From positions 41,602,001 through 41,666,000 of the forward strand of contig OX579635.1 of assembly GCA_951230915.1 (NCBI GenBank): a stretch of 64,000 nucleotides of DNA, read 5' to 3'. The notes beneath the pieces are model-generated. The model was not told where the DNA came from, did not search any database, and was given only the letters and a program-made list of their open reading frames with translations. The position numbers and the translations under genes were made by a program. The stretch is from Antitrichia curtipendula (lineage: Eukaryota > Streptophyta > Bryopsida > Hypnales > Leucodontaceae). Below, one piece after another: positions 46,950-57,959 of the stretch (positions are counted from its first letter, which is position 1; every line of letters starts with the position of its first letter).

Positions 46950-49900
46950 ATGGCGTCCATTCGAGCGGATGGCCATGAGATTCCAGTAGTTCTTCCTCTT
47001 GGGCTAGATGGATATGCTCTAGTGTCTTTACACCTTCTTCATGTCCGATATGGTTTCATCCAATCTAGTGTATATGTTGAAGAAGAGGTCATGTCTGATT
47101 CCGGGCACTTGAAGGAGTACGTCCACATGCTTAAGTTAGAACACGAAGACGGTCATGTGTGGCACCTTCGCCAAGGTCGCTATAGAGCTTATGGGTTGAT
47201 GTCTCCCATATTAGATGCTGCTACACAATTTCAACCTCGGCAGTCTGACCCTTCTACCGTCAACAAGCCTCCTGTTCAGCATACCACTAGTATTTCTACA
47301 GATGGAGACCATGTTACGATTGCTAGTACACCAATTCCACTCACACGTATAAAGCAAGAACTAAGTCTTGAACCCCATCATAGATCTTTCTAGTGAATCA
47401 GAGGGAGAATCTCCTAGCCAGCCAAATATTCAAGCGTCTTTGCCTAATAGAGTCCCAGATGATGTTATCAGGACCTCTTCTGGTATATATCAAACGCCAA
47501 CGAGTAGTCCTTCTTTGTCAACGCATTCCTGCCCACCAATATATCCAACTAGTACAACTACCGTTAGTATAGTTGACTGCCTGTGAAATCTTGCATCAAT
47601 TCGGAAGTCCAGGAACGAAATTGCTGCATTAGATTACAATTCGTTGATCCACCACAAAGTGCAATATCTTCCTCTCAACTTTGATGGAGACGTGATATTT
47701 GAATTGCCTTCACTTCATGTTTCTTCTTCATCATCTTCTGCTGGAAATTTACATGGGATGGATAAAAAATTTGATGGTCATGCTTGGTGTCGGACCATGA
47801 CATCCAATATCCACAACCAAAATGGTTTGAAGTTTAGGAAATCCTCATGTGCAGGCCATTTAGTATGTAACAATTTTGAATGTGATTATTTGAAGCGATT
47901 CTCAAAGCGCAACGAGACGGAGTGGTGTGGTTATACTAACATTCCATTCAATATTGGCGCTAATCCTCCAAAGGATTCTTCTCTTCTCTGCAAGATTTGC
48001 AAATGTCCGCCGCATTGCATTAGTATTTGTTATGCTAGAATATATTACATCTATAGCGAGACTGCTCTAATGACCCGAGCGTGCATTCATCTAGGCAATC
48101 ATACGCATCCTGTAGCTTCTGGAATATGTAGAGAGGCTGTAGATACTATTTCAGGTCTCATTGCCTGTGAGGTTGCCAAATCCCCGACTGCAACTAACTC
48201 AGCCATTGCCATGGCAGCAAGTAAGCATTTTCTAGACAACCAGCTCATACACGATGGTGAAGGTCCCAAGGAGATGTTGCAGGGCAAGTTGTTAAAGGAT
48301 GTCATGGATAGGTTCCAGAGACTAAGTTCACCAAATATTCGTAACATCATATCTTCGTTTCGTAGCACAGGCAACAATGGGGTCATAGATAGCATCATGA
48401 ATATGAAACGGAATTTGAAGTTCGAATACATTCATGATAGTGCACAAGCAAATTGGAACGCCGTTCGCATTGTGTATGGTTCAGGGGATTCCAAGATAGA
48501 GATGGTAAACCGTGAGCAAACTTGTCTCTTGCATTGGAGTACGTCGCTGCATCGCCATACACAGAAGCTCATCAAACCAGATTTACAACACCAACATACT
48601 CGTCTTTGCAAGCAATATAAAGATTCAAAGACTATGGAGGAAGCTGAGACGCGGTACCTGGCAATTCGTTCTTGGTGGCTTTCATCTGGAGCAGCCTCAG
48701 AAGATGCTCTGCGTGAATTGGAGTTGTGGCTTGCATTTTGGCACTTCCGGTATCGCCAATGGGGTGGCTTCATGCAAATGGTATTTTAATCAATCCTTGT
48801 TTTCTGTATTATATCTTCCGTTCGGTTGCACTTGCATTCCATATTGCCTTCTATAGAGCTGAACTTGTATATATTGTCTTACATGAGGATTTAAACCAGA
48901 TAAATGGAATTTTTATCAATATGCCTAGTAGGTGGCTTTGCCCTCGGCGCCGAGGGGAGATTTTGCCATTGGTGCCAAGGGGAAACTTTGATATCAATGC
49001 CTCTGGCAAACTTTAAGTTTCAATCTTGAGAGAAAACTTTGCCCTCGGTGCTGAGGGGAAACTTTGATATCAATGCCTCTGGTAAACTTCAGATTTCAAT
49101 CTTGAGAGAAAACTTTGCCCTTGGTGCCGAGGGGAAACTTTGATATCAATGCCTCTGGCAAACTTCAAGTTTCAATCTTGAGAGAAAACTTTGCCCTTGG
49201 TGCCGAGGGGAAACTTTGATATCAATGCCTCTGGCAAACTTCAAGTTTCAATCTTGAGAGAAAACTTTGCCCTTGGTGCCGAGGAGAAACTTTGATATCA
49301 ATGCCTCTGGCAAACTTCAAGTTTCAATCTTGAGAGAAAACTTTGCCCTTGGTGCCGAGGAGAAACTTTGATATCAATGCCTCTGGCAAACTTCAAGTTT
49401 CAATCTTGAGAGAAAACTTTGCCCTTGGTGCCGAGGAGAAACTTTGATATCAATGCCTCTGGCAAACTTTAAGTTTCAATCTTGAGAGAAAACTTTGCCC
49501 TCGGTGCTGAGGGGAAACTTTGATATCAATGCCTCTGGTAAACTTCAGATTTCAATCTTGAGAGAAAACTTTGCCCTTGGTGCCGAGGGGAAACTTTGAT
49601 ATCAATGCCTCTGGCAAACTTCAAGTTTCAATCTTGAGAGAAAACTTTGCCCTTGGTGCCGAGGGGAAACTTTGATATCAATGCCTCTGGCAAACTTCAA
49701 GTTTCAATCTTGAGAGAAAACTTTGCCCTTGGTGCCGAGGGGAAACTTTGATATCAATGCCTCTGGCAAACTTCAAGTTTCAATCTTGAGAGAAAACTTT
49801 GCCCTTGGTGCCGAGGAGAAACTTTGATATCAATGCCTCTGGCAAACTTTAAGTTTCAATCTTGAGAGAAAACTTTGCCCTCGGTGCTGAGGGGAAACTT

Positions 49901-51305
49901 TGATATCAATGCCTCTGGTAAACTTCAGATTTCAATCTTGAGAGAAAACTTTGCCCTTGGTGCCGAGGGGAAACTTTGATATCAATGCCTCTGGCAAACT
50001 TCAAGTTTCAATCTTGAGAGAAAACTTTGCCCTTGGTGCCGAGGGGAAACTTTGATATCAATGCCTCTGGCAAACTTCAAGTTTCAATCTTGAGAGAAAA
50101 CTTTGCCCTTGGTGCCGAGGAGAAACTTTGATATCAATGCCTCTGGCAAACTTCAAGTTTCAATCTTGAGAGAAAACTTTGCCCTCGGCTCCGAGGAGAG
50201 ATTTTGACCTTCGATCGAAGGAGAGACTTTGACCTTGACTCCAAGGGGATACTTTGTCTCGTATCGATCAAATCAAATTTGTGGTGGTATGCTTATATCA
50301 AAAGTGTGTCTTCAAATTTTTGGATGATTGCATTTTGACCTTAAGATACATTTGTTTTTCTTTAGGACTTGAACCTTGAGGAGATGGCAGACATGTCATC
50401 ATGCAACTTATCCGAAACAGTACATAATAGATGGTTGCAACAATCGGGTAATCGAGGTAAGGATTTGTTTGCGGCCACATCTGATGATTGCATTCGAGCA
50501 TTTATGCAAATGACAAATTATTGAGCTTTCTTAAACGACACGACATCAAGGTCAGGGCCATCAAAAGAAGAATTGAAGTTAAGAGGTGCGAGACGTAGTG
50601 GGGACCCAAAGAAGATTGCAGAGGCGTTGAATGGACTTCCTGGCTTAAGTGACGTTGGAACACGTGTTCCACATTTGGAAGGCAAAGAGGTGTTTGAGAG
50701 TAGTAAACGCAAGCTTGACGTTCCTATTGGTTCTGATGGTGATTCTCATCGTCCGGACAAGGTCAACTTTTCTCAACCACGTGTGCAGTTGAAAAAAACA
50801 ATATGGTGGGAATAAGGAGATCATGACTGACTTCTGGTTTTGTCTGGACGATATTGAAAGATGTGTACGAGGCTCTAAGCGTGCTTGGGTAATTGACTAG
50901 CCTCAAGTACCAGACGTTTGGCCTGTACTAAGTGATAGTAGTTTGACCCGCCAAGAAACACTATTGTTGCAAGAAGCTGGCTTTCAACTCCAAGAACGAC
51001 CTCCTATGTCACCTCGATATTTGTTCAGGATGTCAAATGTTTTCACAGCGATCCTCTACGATCAACCTAGCCCTTTGCATGCGGATTCATATCCATCAAC
51101 TCGAAGGAGCAAGGCGATTTGCCGTATTCGCCATCAGTACGTGAGTTGCAAGCATCTTTACTATTTATTCCATTATTTTTGCAAAATGAATCTGATAGAG
51201 GATAAGTTCATACATTCTCCAAGCTTCAGCTTCAATGAAGTGAAGCTCCTTCTTATTAGGGCTGGTATCATCAAGACTTTAACTGAGAATCTTGAACATG
51301 CCTAG
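46950..51305 (+). pseudogene. Mutator-like transposase with WRKY/GCM1-type zinc cluster
   Basis: ATG 46950 begins an N-terminal domain I do not recognise. A one-base frame change in a C-run near 47369 leads into IIDLSSESEGE, a SUMO-interaction-like motif. TGA 47584 interrupts a frame that otherwise continues to 48789. It contains the zinc cluster CKICKCPPHC...HLGNHTHP, the acidic residue of HDSAQANWNAV and the C-x2-H of CLLHW, as in Mutator-like transposases. The segment with the first catalytic Asp seems deleted near 48420. The exon ends with WHFRYRQWGGFMQM at a GTATTT donor. The next exon (from about 50368) has VHNRWLQQSG and LFAATSDD, then TGA 50521, a frame change near 50805 and a TAG near 50908. 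It runs to about 51140, with a possible last exon to 51305. The large intron is a minisatellite. This is a decayed transposase of the 36327-51789 element. Confidence 0.78.
48955..50190 (+). repeat. 76-bp minisatellite inside the transposase intron
   Basis: About 16 units of 76 bp contain AACTTTGATATCAATGCCTC, CTTCAAGTTTCAATCTTGAG and AACTTTGCCCTTGGTGCCGA. A marked variant (CTCGGTGCTGAGG followed by TGGTAAACTTCAGATT) recurs at 49041, 49497 and 49877, which are 6 and 5 units apart, showing higher-order structure. The period is not a multiple of three, which fits non-coding intron sequence. Confidence 0.95.
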
Positions 51306-51760
51306 AAGCGAAATACTTTGGAGTGATTGACCTTTGAGAGTGGAAGAATTTAGACTGAAATTAGACATGTAGCTAAAGAACTATATATTTCCAATGGGAC
51401 AACTATTGTATTTGCCTACATATTTAATGTAGCCTATTTTTACTTTCCATTTCGGTTTACTATACTTCAATTTTTTGCTTCTATTGTATATCTTTCTAAC
51501 AGTTTCAAAACTAACGCAAAACCAAAATCCCACAAAAACTATTCATAAGCCCGATTATAGGTTCACAGTCCTAGTTTCTGCGGTTATGGGTCCTTGTTCA
51601 GTGTTCCACGGTAATAGGTTTTTCAATTTACTATAAATTGAAAAAGTAATAAAACTTATAAAATATTTTTTATTTTTATAAAAAAATTGATTTAAAATTA
51701 AAAAAAATTGATTTTAGATCTTACTGCTCGCGTAATCCTGCTCACAGCTCGCAGGCTCGT
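51306..51760. other. Right subterminal region of the Mutator-like element
   Basis: This AT-rich sequence leads into GAGC/GCTCGC-type subterminal repeats (51726-51760) and the terminal inverted repeat. No gene is recognised. Confidence 0.55.
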
Positions 51761-51789
51761 GCTCGCAGGCTCACAGTCTAGCACCGCTG

Positions 51790-54015
51790 TCTTCTGCAAC
51801 AACACATTTAGCTACAAACGTGAGCGGGCTTTTGTGCATTTTGGGTTCAAAAATAAGTCGGATAAATCTTTGTGTCCCCAAATGCCTCGGACTGTGCGGC
51901 ATTGATTTGCCAACTGTGCAAACTTTGTTCCTCAACGAATGATGGTTGAAAACGTGGAAGACATGCAGTCAGATCCGATCACTCCAAGCACAGTTGGTCC
52001 TATAGCGAGTTCAAGCCAGTCCACTCAAAATGAAGTAACGGGGGGAGGGCAGACAAATGGTAGTCATCCATCCGAATCATTTGAGCCTCCGCAACGATCT
52101 ATGAGCCGCGCTGCCTCAAATTCAACAAGATCTGGGCCAGTACGTCAACAACGCATGGAGGATGCTATGAATATGGCAAAGAGGAAGGAGTTGGATGAAA
52201 AGTGGGCAAGTTTTTTCTATGAAGCGAATGTGCCATTCAATGTGGCGAGGAATCCAGCATTCATCGCGGCGGTGAGGGCAACCTCTGTAGCCCGCTTTGA
52301 ATACAGTCCACCTTTGTACCATCAGTTCAAGACCCATTTGATTGAATCCAAGAGATTGCAAATCGAGAACGAGATCAAAGCAAAAACGGCCTTTGCTGTA
52401 AAGAATTATGGGGTCACGTTGTGCACCGATGGTTGGGACAACGTCAATCGTCGGCCCCTAATGAACGTCATGATGTCTTGTCCCACTAGTGATGTGTTTT
52501 TGAGATCCATAGACACTTCTGGGCAACTGAAGACCATGACGTACATAGCAGACCAAGTGAAAGCCTTCATCGACAAGGTGGGTCCCAAATATGTAACCCA
52601 AATTTGTATGGATAATGCCAAAAACATGCTTAGAGCAATGAAGGATGTCATCTTCACGTACCCACATATCTTGAAGCAGGGTTGTATGGCGCATACACTA
52701 GATTTGTTGTTGGAAGATTAGGCCAAACTCCCCGGTTTCAAGAACTTAATTGCTCGGGCAAAACACCTGTGCTAGTACATTAGGGCCCATCATGCAACAA
52801 TGTCCACTTTTCGTGAGTTGAGTCCGAACAAGCAACTCTTAGTGCCTGCCGAAACCCGCTTTGCTTGTAACTTCCTAATGATGCAACGGTTGGTTCTAAT
52901 TATTGAGGATTGCACTGGAGGCCTTGATACTACACCCACGTGTTCAGAATTACATGGCGAGGTTACGGGATGTACCAAATGGTCCGCAATTGGCTACCAT
53001 CGCAGGCTCTATGGTCCACACCATTAGAGAGCTGGGTTTTTGGCAACGATGCAGAGATTATGTGTTCATAGTGGAAGACGTGCTGAAGGCCTTGCGTGTG
53101 TTTGATGGCCGAGAACCAGCCATGGGCAAGGCGTGGCTTACAATGCACAATTTGAGGACACACGTGTTTTCACTGAGAGAGCCACCCTTCAACCTACCCG
53201 ACGTCTTAGCTAACGAGTTGGAGATAACCTTCAAAAAAAGATGGAAATTCGGATTTACTGATCTTCACTATGCAAGTGCGTTGTTGAATCCATACATCAA
53301 GGACCATACGCAGCTTAAAGAAGACGGAACTGCGCTGCATGCATTGTATCGGGTTGTCCACAAATTAAAAGATGTGGTGGGTGTGCGTTTTGATGTCGTC
53401 ATGGAAGAACTAACTGAATACGAAGAGGGTACTGGACCATACAGTCCTAACGAAACACCCAACATTTGTGAGAGCAGTTTGCTTCCCCACCAATGGTGGC
53501 ACCGGATTGCGAATCGGGCCTTGTCCAAAATAGCAGAGCATGTTCTATTCCTTACATGTTCGGCATCGTCTTGTAAAAGGAATTGGAGTATGTATTCCTT
53601 TGTCCACAACAGGAGCAGAAATTGCTTGACAGTGGATAAGGCCGAAGCTTTGGTATACATCTATACCAATAGCCGTGTCCTTTGTCAGAGACCAGGGGCC
53701 GATCCAATTCGTTGGTATGACGTAAATGTGCTCTCGGAGGATTCCGATCCAGATGCTCTTGGCCCCGTCCCGGTGAACGAACCTAATTGTGCATTTGTTG
53801 CAATGCAAGCAGAAGATGCGGAAGACGAAGAGATAGAAATGCCTAGGGCCCCTGCGCCATTCTGGGCAAATGTAGATTTGTGGGGAGAAGGGTCCGATCA
53901 CCTTGAGGAAGCGAGGAATTACTACGGGGTTAGACCAGATCTCGATGACAATATTCCTGAAAATCATTGGGGGCCTGGTCCTCACCGCAACCTTTCACCT
54001 CCTCCTGTTCCGTAA
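51790..54015 (+). pseudogene. hAT transposase, main part: BED end, DUF659, hAT dimerisation
   Basis: The frame resumes in the target duplication (51790-51799) with FCNNTFSYKRER and runs through a TGA at 51903, a Ser/Gln linker (SSSQSTQNEVTGGG) and the DUF659 core. That core has CTDGWDNVNRRPLMNVM with the first Asp, QICMDNAKNM with the second, and GCMAHTLDLLLED with the C-x2-H. TAG 52719 and a TAG near 52771 follow in frame, then a one-base frame change near 52905. The C-terminal frame to 54015 holds an all-helical region and the dimerisation segment (CSASSCKRNWSMYSFVHN). An acidic Trp/Pro-rich tail ends the protein. The intact ancestor would have about 750 residues. As the only transposase of this family near the right end, it is the best candidate to have mobilised the giant element. 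Confidence 0.85.
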
Positions 54016-54219
54016 GTTATTTTCTTGGGTTATTTTTTGTACATGATCTAATTTGAAATTTTATGCTTACTGTTCTGCAAAAAATAGAAACAACTTACCA
54101 AAATCTCATTTAGAACAATTTGTTAGAAGTTAGAACCCCCCAAAAGAAGGTAACCACTCCAAACAAGATAGGACTTCACCCTGCGGGATACAACGTCCAC
54201 ACCCCTATAAAAATAGGTT

Positions 54220-54870
54220 GCCAATCAACTGCGTCCGCGTCCTAACAAGCTGCGTTCGCAATAGACTGTGTCCACGCCCAGAATATCAAGGTATCCGCCC
54301 GCACACACACGTCTATGCCTAGAAAATAAACACCCGCGCCCAACCGAGTCCGCGCCCACTTTCTGCAAGTCCCCGCCCCAACAGAGTCCGCGCTTGGAAA
54401 TTATAAGTTACCACCCTTCAACGTTTGCGCCCGAACGATAACGTCTCTGCCCATACCCATACGTCCGCGCACAACAACTTTAAGTTACCACCCAACTGAG
54501 TCCGCGCCCGGGGTATTACATCCCTGCTCCCTCTTAGCAATTCGCGCCCCGACAGTATAAGTTCCCGCCCGATTACGTCCGTGCCCAGGAGAAAACGTCC
54601 CCGCCCTAACCAATACGACCCCGCCCGACGCTGGCAAGTTTTCGTCCATCTCAGTCCGCGCCCAAGCAACGACGTTACCACCCGCACCATACGTCACCGC
54701 CCTCAGCGTCCGCGCCCAGGTTCCAACGTGGATTGACATGTCACGAAGTGAAGGTAAATCATTTTAATTTTTTTTAATTGGAAAAAATTCGACGCCCGAA
54801 GTGCCCGGTCCGGTTTGCCCGTCCGTCCGGGACGTCCGGTGACCTTGGGACGCCCAATGTGACAACCCTG
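54220..54870 (+). repeat. C-rich subterminal array and right TIR of the giant hAT
   Basis: GTCCGCGCCC, GTCCACGCCC, GTTACCACCC and similar units repeat to about 54725. A spacer, GCCCGTCCG boxes and the terminal TGTGACAACCCTG follow. The orientation is inverted relative to the left end at 5848-6300. Confidence 0.85.
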
Positions 54871-54878
54871 ATATTTTC

Positions 54879-55188
54879 TTTTAGATGGGAGGCTTTCATT
54901 CATCCCATTTGGATTAGGAATGGAAAAGTTATGGATTTTGTTGTGGAGCGGGCAATCCTAGCAACTTCTTGAAATAAATTTGCTTCTTTTACTTCGAATG
55001 CTAATAACTTTCAATCCATACGGTCAAACATCACAAATTTTTTATCACGTCATCTAAGACAAGTGTAGAACAAGATCTTTTGGTTTGATTCAAAAAAAAA
55101 TTGGAAAATTTAATTCATAGGTGAACATAGCAAAAGTGGTGGTTTAGGGTGGTTTGGGCCAAAAAATGGACTTCGGACTTTAGAGCTT
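54879..55188 (+). mobile_element. Right half of the split TTAA MITE
   Basis: TTTAGATGGGAGGCTTTCAT through AAGTTATGGA, GGGCAAT...ACTTCTTGAA and ...GGACTTTAGAGCTT follows the second half of the 13830 copy. The right terminus is degenerate. Together with 5527-5847 it makes one complete element. Confidence 0.7.
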
Positions 55189-55533
55189 CACCAAAAAAAA
55201 ATAGAACACTCTTTTACCTACCATCCAAGCATACAAGCTTCTTCTATACTATTACAAAAAGGTCCAATAGATTACAAAAATAGACAAAGGTGAAGCAACA
55301 ATACACGAGGTGGAAAGAAAACGATAAATGTACATATTTTATAAATCCGTTGAAGTACATGGTAAACTAATAAAGGCTTTACATAATTACATATGTTCGC
55401 TTTGTACAACTTCCGGTATTTAATATTATACATCTATCTAGTTATATACAATCTAGTCCCAAACTATCTATTCTACTTCTTCGATTACAATGCCTCATGC
55501 TATGCTGCTTCTCAAAAATTGCTGCAATTCTCG
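55189..55533. other. AT-rich spacer, no gene
   Basis: Nothing recognised. It is the 3' flank of the minus-strand family A gene. Confidence 0.5.
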
Positions 55534-57703
55534 TCACGATTGCAAACTCGTCAGAAGTTGAAATGCCTCTAAATCGTATCTATTATGTAAGTGGGAAAAA
55601 ATGGCATTCACGAGCGCTGGCTCATGGAAGGTATTGTCTTCAATGTACGTCACTTCTTCCTCAAAGCTCAATTCACCCTCAAATCCGACTGGATGGCCTT
55701 GAGAGTTAAACATGATGCGCTCTGGATGTAGTGCACGTACAAAAATGGAGCGGTCTGGGTCCCAATGTCCACCGGCACTCTGACCAAAATATAGTCGACG
55801 CCCTAGATCACTGTCTCCAAACGCCCTCCTGATCACCTCTGTCACTTGGGCGTCACTCCGCCAATGTATTTCAGCGACCATTCCTGTCAGGAGGTGTCGG
55901 TTGTTGTGGCCCCACTTCCAAAGCCATGTCATGTCGGACCCCCAATATACTCTATTACCGAGGCCTGGTAAATTTTCTTCATTGTGTTCGTAATGTGTAG
56001 GCATGTGGTCTTGGAGGCCAAACATTTTGTACAGTCGTGCATGAAATGGAGCCTTGCCATTGCGCACATCTCTTTCTGGTGACCATGTGTAGAATGAGAC
56101 ACACAGGGTGGTATAGATGGCCACATGTACCAAGATTCCATCCACCCTCAGGGCCAAACGGTTCTTGGCACATTATACATATTGTTCCATCTTGTAGAAA
56201 ATTTGGAACGAAAAGCCACACTAGTGACGTAATGCCATTGCAGTTGGGTGGCCCGTACCGTTTGCGCTCAATATTATATTGGAATTTCAAGTCTGGACGG
56301 GCATTCCAATTGATGCTTGAATTCTCCCTAAACACTGGCAAATCATCGGTGAACATTTCTTGCACCCGAGGCCACGAGGTCAAGCCAAAATAACGTTCAC
56401 CGCCATTATTGAATTCCGTAGCCACTCTCTTCACTTCACGCTGCATTTGCTCAGCCTCATTTAGTGCTAAACTACATATCAATTTCATGTTGCACATTTG
56501 AAGCAGCATCTGCTCCTTCTAAGGATTTTGGACCAACCGCATATTTTGAGCACTCATTGCGGTCATGGTCTGCTCCATGTCTGTTTGAGCTGCAGTCAGC
56601 ATCGCCACATTTGCCTCAGCGTTGTTGGCACGAAGTTCCAAAGCACGCATGGCGTTTGTTAATTCTTCCATGCTTGTGCGAGTACTTCCAAGCTCTGCTT
56701 CAACTCGCTCAGCACGTGCACGCATAATATCCAACGTGTCACTTTCTGCACTTGGAAAAATGGATCGTAATCGCACCACAACCTCAGATGTATTGCTCGG
56801 GCCTGGTGTGTCTTCGTCTGCACCGTATGTAGCACGTTCTACTACAATATCGAGTGGTGGAACTAAGTTTGTACTGAATCGCCTTTCACGCTCTACGAGC
56901 TCGGCTTCATGTGCGATGAGGCACACATTTTCATCTACAAGGGCCCGCATCCTTGCACTCTGAACTTCCAACTTTGCAGCATGTTGTCGTAGTGCTTCTT
57001 CTTTTTCTGCTTGCAGTGTTTGTACTAATTGGCGCAAGCAAATTACTTCTTCACCGTCAGCTTGCACTCTACCAATCACATCTTGCTGGTTGACATCTGG
57101 ACCGTTGCCCTGACCAACTTCTACCTCCATCAACTCCGTCCCCGAACGCTCCGCCAATGGAACCACATTCATTTGCACATTTTGGACATCAGCCAATGGC
57201 ACGGCAGGATTTGGTACATTGTCTAATGGCACAGCAGGATTTGGTGCAATGTGGCGAGTTCGATTTGGAAATTCACATTTCCGTTGTCTACCCAAAAAGG
57301 TTCTTCAATCCACATCCTTGCCAAGAAAAACCTCCGCATATGCCATTTGGCATAATGAAAGTGTCCCGTCTTTCTTGGATCTTGTACCCCAAAGTGCCAA
57401 TGACACTTCAATCAGCCTCTTCTTGAAGTGCGGATGTTGGCACTGGTCAATATTTACCACACCAGATTTCACGTGCACCTCGTACTGGTCGTGTGGCCAA
57501 TGGCGATTGATGTGGGTCCAATCAACATACCGCCCACATGTCGTTCTTGTCCATGGTGGATCTACCTCCATCCACCCAGTGTTTGCCATAATTGCTGGGG
57601 CATTAAGTGTGCCCCAATCCACAGTTGCTCTATTTCCTCTCTTCTTTCTATTTGGGGGTTCACTTCCAGGTCCTGAACCTCCTGCTACATCCTTTGCGTC
57701 CAT
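55534..57703 (-). pseudogene. Family A: YVDWTHIN domain, long coiled coil, RING-H2
   Basis: From ATG 57703 one frame runs through TGA 57305-57307 and a TAG near 56516, and shifts by one base at the end of the RING near 56065, ending at 55534. The N-terminal domain has GWMEVDPPW and CGRYVDWTHINRHWP, matching the copies at 10540 and 35506. A coiled coil spans about 200 residues (heptads around QTLQAEKEEALRQHAAKLE and MRARAERVEAELGS). Then come FGLTSW and the RING-H2 (CIMC...TCGHLYHPVC...RCA), whose last cysteine pair is damaged by the frameshift. The Trp-rich C-terminus (WGSDMTWLWKWGHNNRH) parallels the 10540 gene. It lies outside the giant hAT and is divergent to the family B copy at 61237. 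Confidence 0.78.
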
Positions 57704-57959
57704 TCTTGATACCTGCACAATGACACACACGATACTGTATGCGAATACAATGACAATTTGCTTTGCCTTGTTTGGGTGAAGGCAACTGAAATGTGGCAAA
57801 ACAATGCCAAATGTATAACACTTCCCCTCAAATTGCAATGCGAAGCTTTCTCAAGCTAGGATAGTGCAACTCAAAAGAGGAAGCAACGTCAACTGTGAAA
57901 AAAACTTCACTTATACCCCCAAATTACCGACCCGGTTAGGAAGGGTAATTAACACCTAA
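57704..57959. other. Promoter-side spacer of the family A copy
   Basis: These 250 bp lie between the start codon and the GC-rich array. I see no clear TATA box. Confidence 0.4.

Larger units (their letters stand above)
36327..51789. mobile_element. 15.46-kb Mutator-like element carrying a ParB-DNA methyltransferase gene
   Basis: The 29-bp terminal inverted repeats (36327-36355, 51761-51789) match at 26 positions. The left one starts CAGGGTTGCTATACTGTGAG and the right one CAGCGGTGCTAGACTGTGAG on the minus strand. Subterminal GAGCCTG(C/T)GAGC motifs repeat at both ends. The flanks are a perfect 10-bp duplication TCTTCTGCAA. A long duplication and a WRKY/GCM1-type transposase fit the Mutator-like group, where duplications of 8-11 bp are known, although the CAG start recalls hAT. 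The element holds two divergent genes: transposase (+, 46950-51305) and ParB-methyltransferase (-, 38534-44859). Confidence 0.88.
5848..54870 (+). mobile_element. Giant (~49 kb) cargo-carrying hAT element
   Basis: The left end is CAGGGTTGTCACA and the right end is its complement TGTGACAACCCTG. ATATTTTC flanks both ends (5840-5847 and 54871-54878). Subterminal repeats are inverted: G-rich GGGCGCGGAC at the left, C-rich GTCCGCGCCC at the right. The flanks are complementary halves of one repeat, which argues for one insertion. Known hAT elements have 8-bp duplications and CAG-type ends. The element's transposase lies next to the right end (36238-54015, split by a later insertion). After subtracting the nested elements at 13.8, 19.4, 25.9 and 36.3 kb, the core is roughly 21 kb. 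It carries B and A family genes and a satellite. The size is unusual, because most hATs are under 10 kb. The alternative is two independent ends that happen to match, which I consider unlikely. Confidence 0.8.

Noticed and set aside
48955..50190. CRISPR-like regular array
   Set aside because: Units are contiguous 76-bp tandem repeats with no unique spacers, in a eukaryotic intron.
36327..51789. hAT classification of the 15.46-kb element because its ends begin with CAG
   Set aside because: The duplication is 10 bp, not 8, and the transposase has a WRKY/GCM1-type zinc cluster and Mutator-like motifs rather than a hAT core.
5848..54870. Two separate hAT insertions rather than one giant element
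   Set aside because: The identical 8-bp flanks and the complementary halves of one MITE on the two sides would have to coincide by chance.
57219..57779. 186-codon plus-strand ORF
   Set aside because: It is the antisense shadow of the minus-strand family A gene, whose frame has paralogues.
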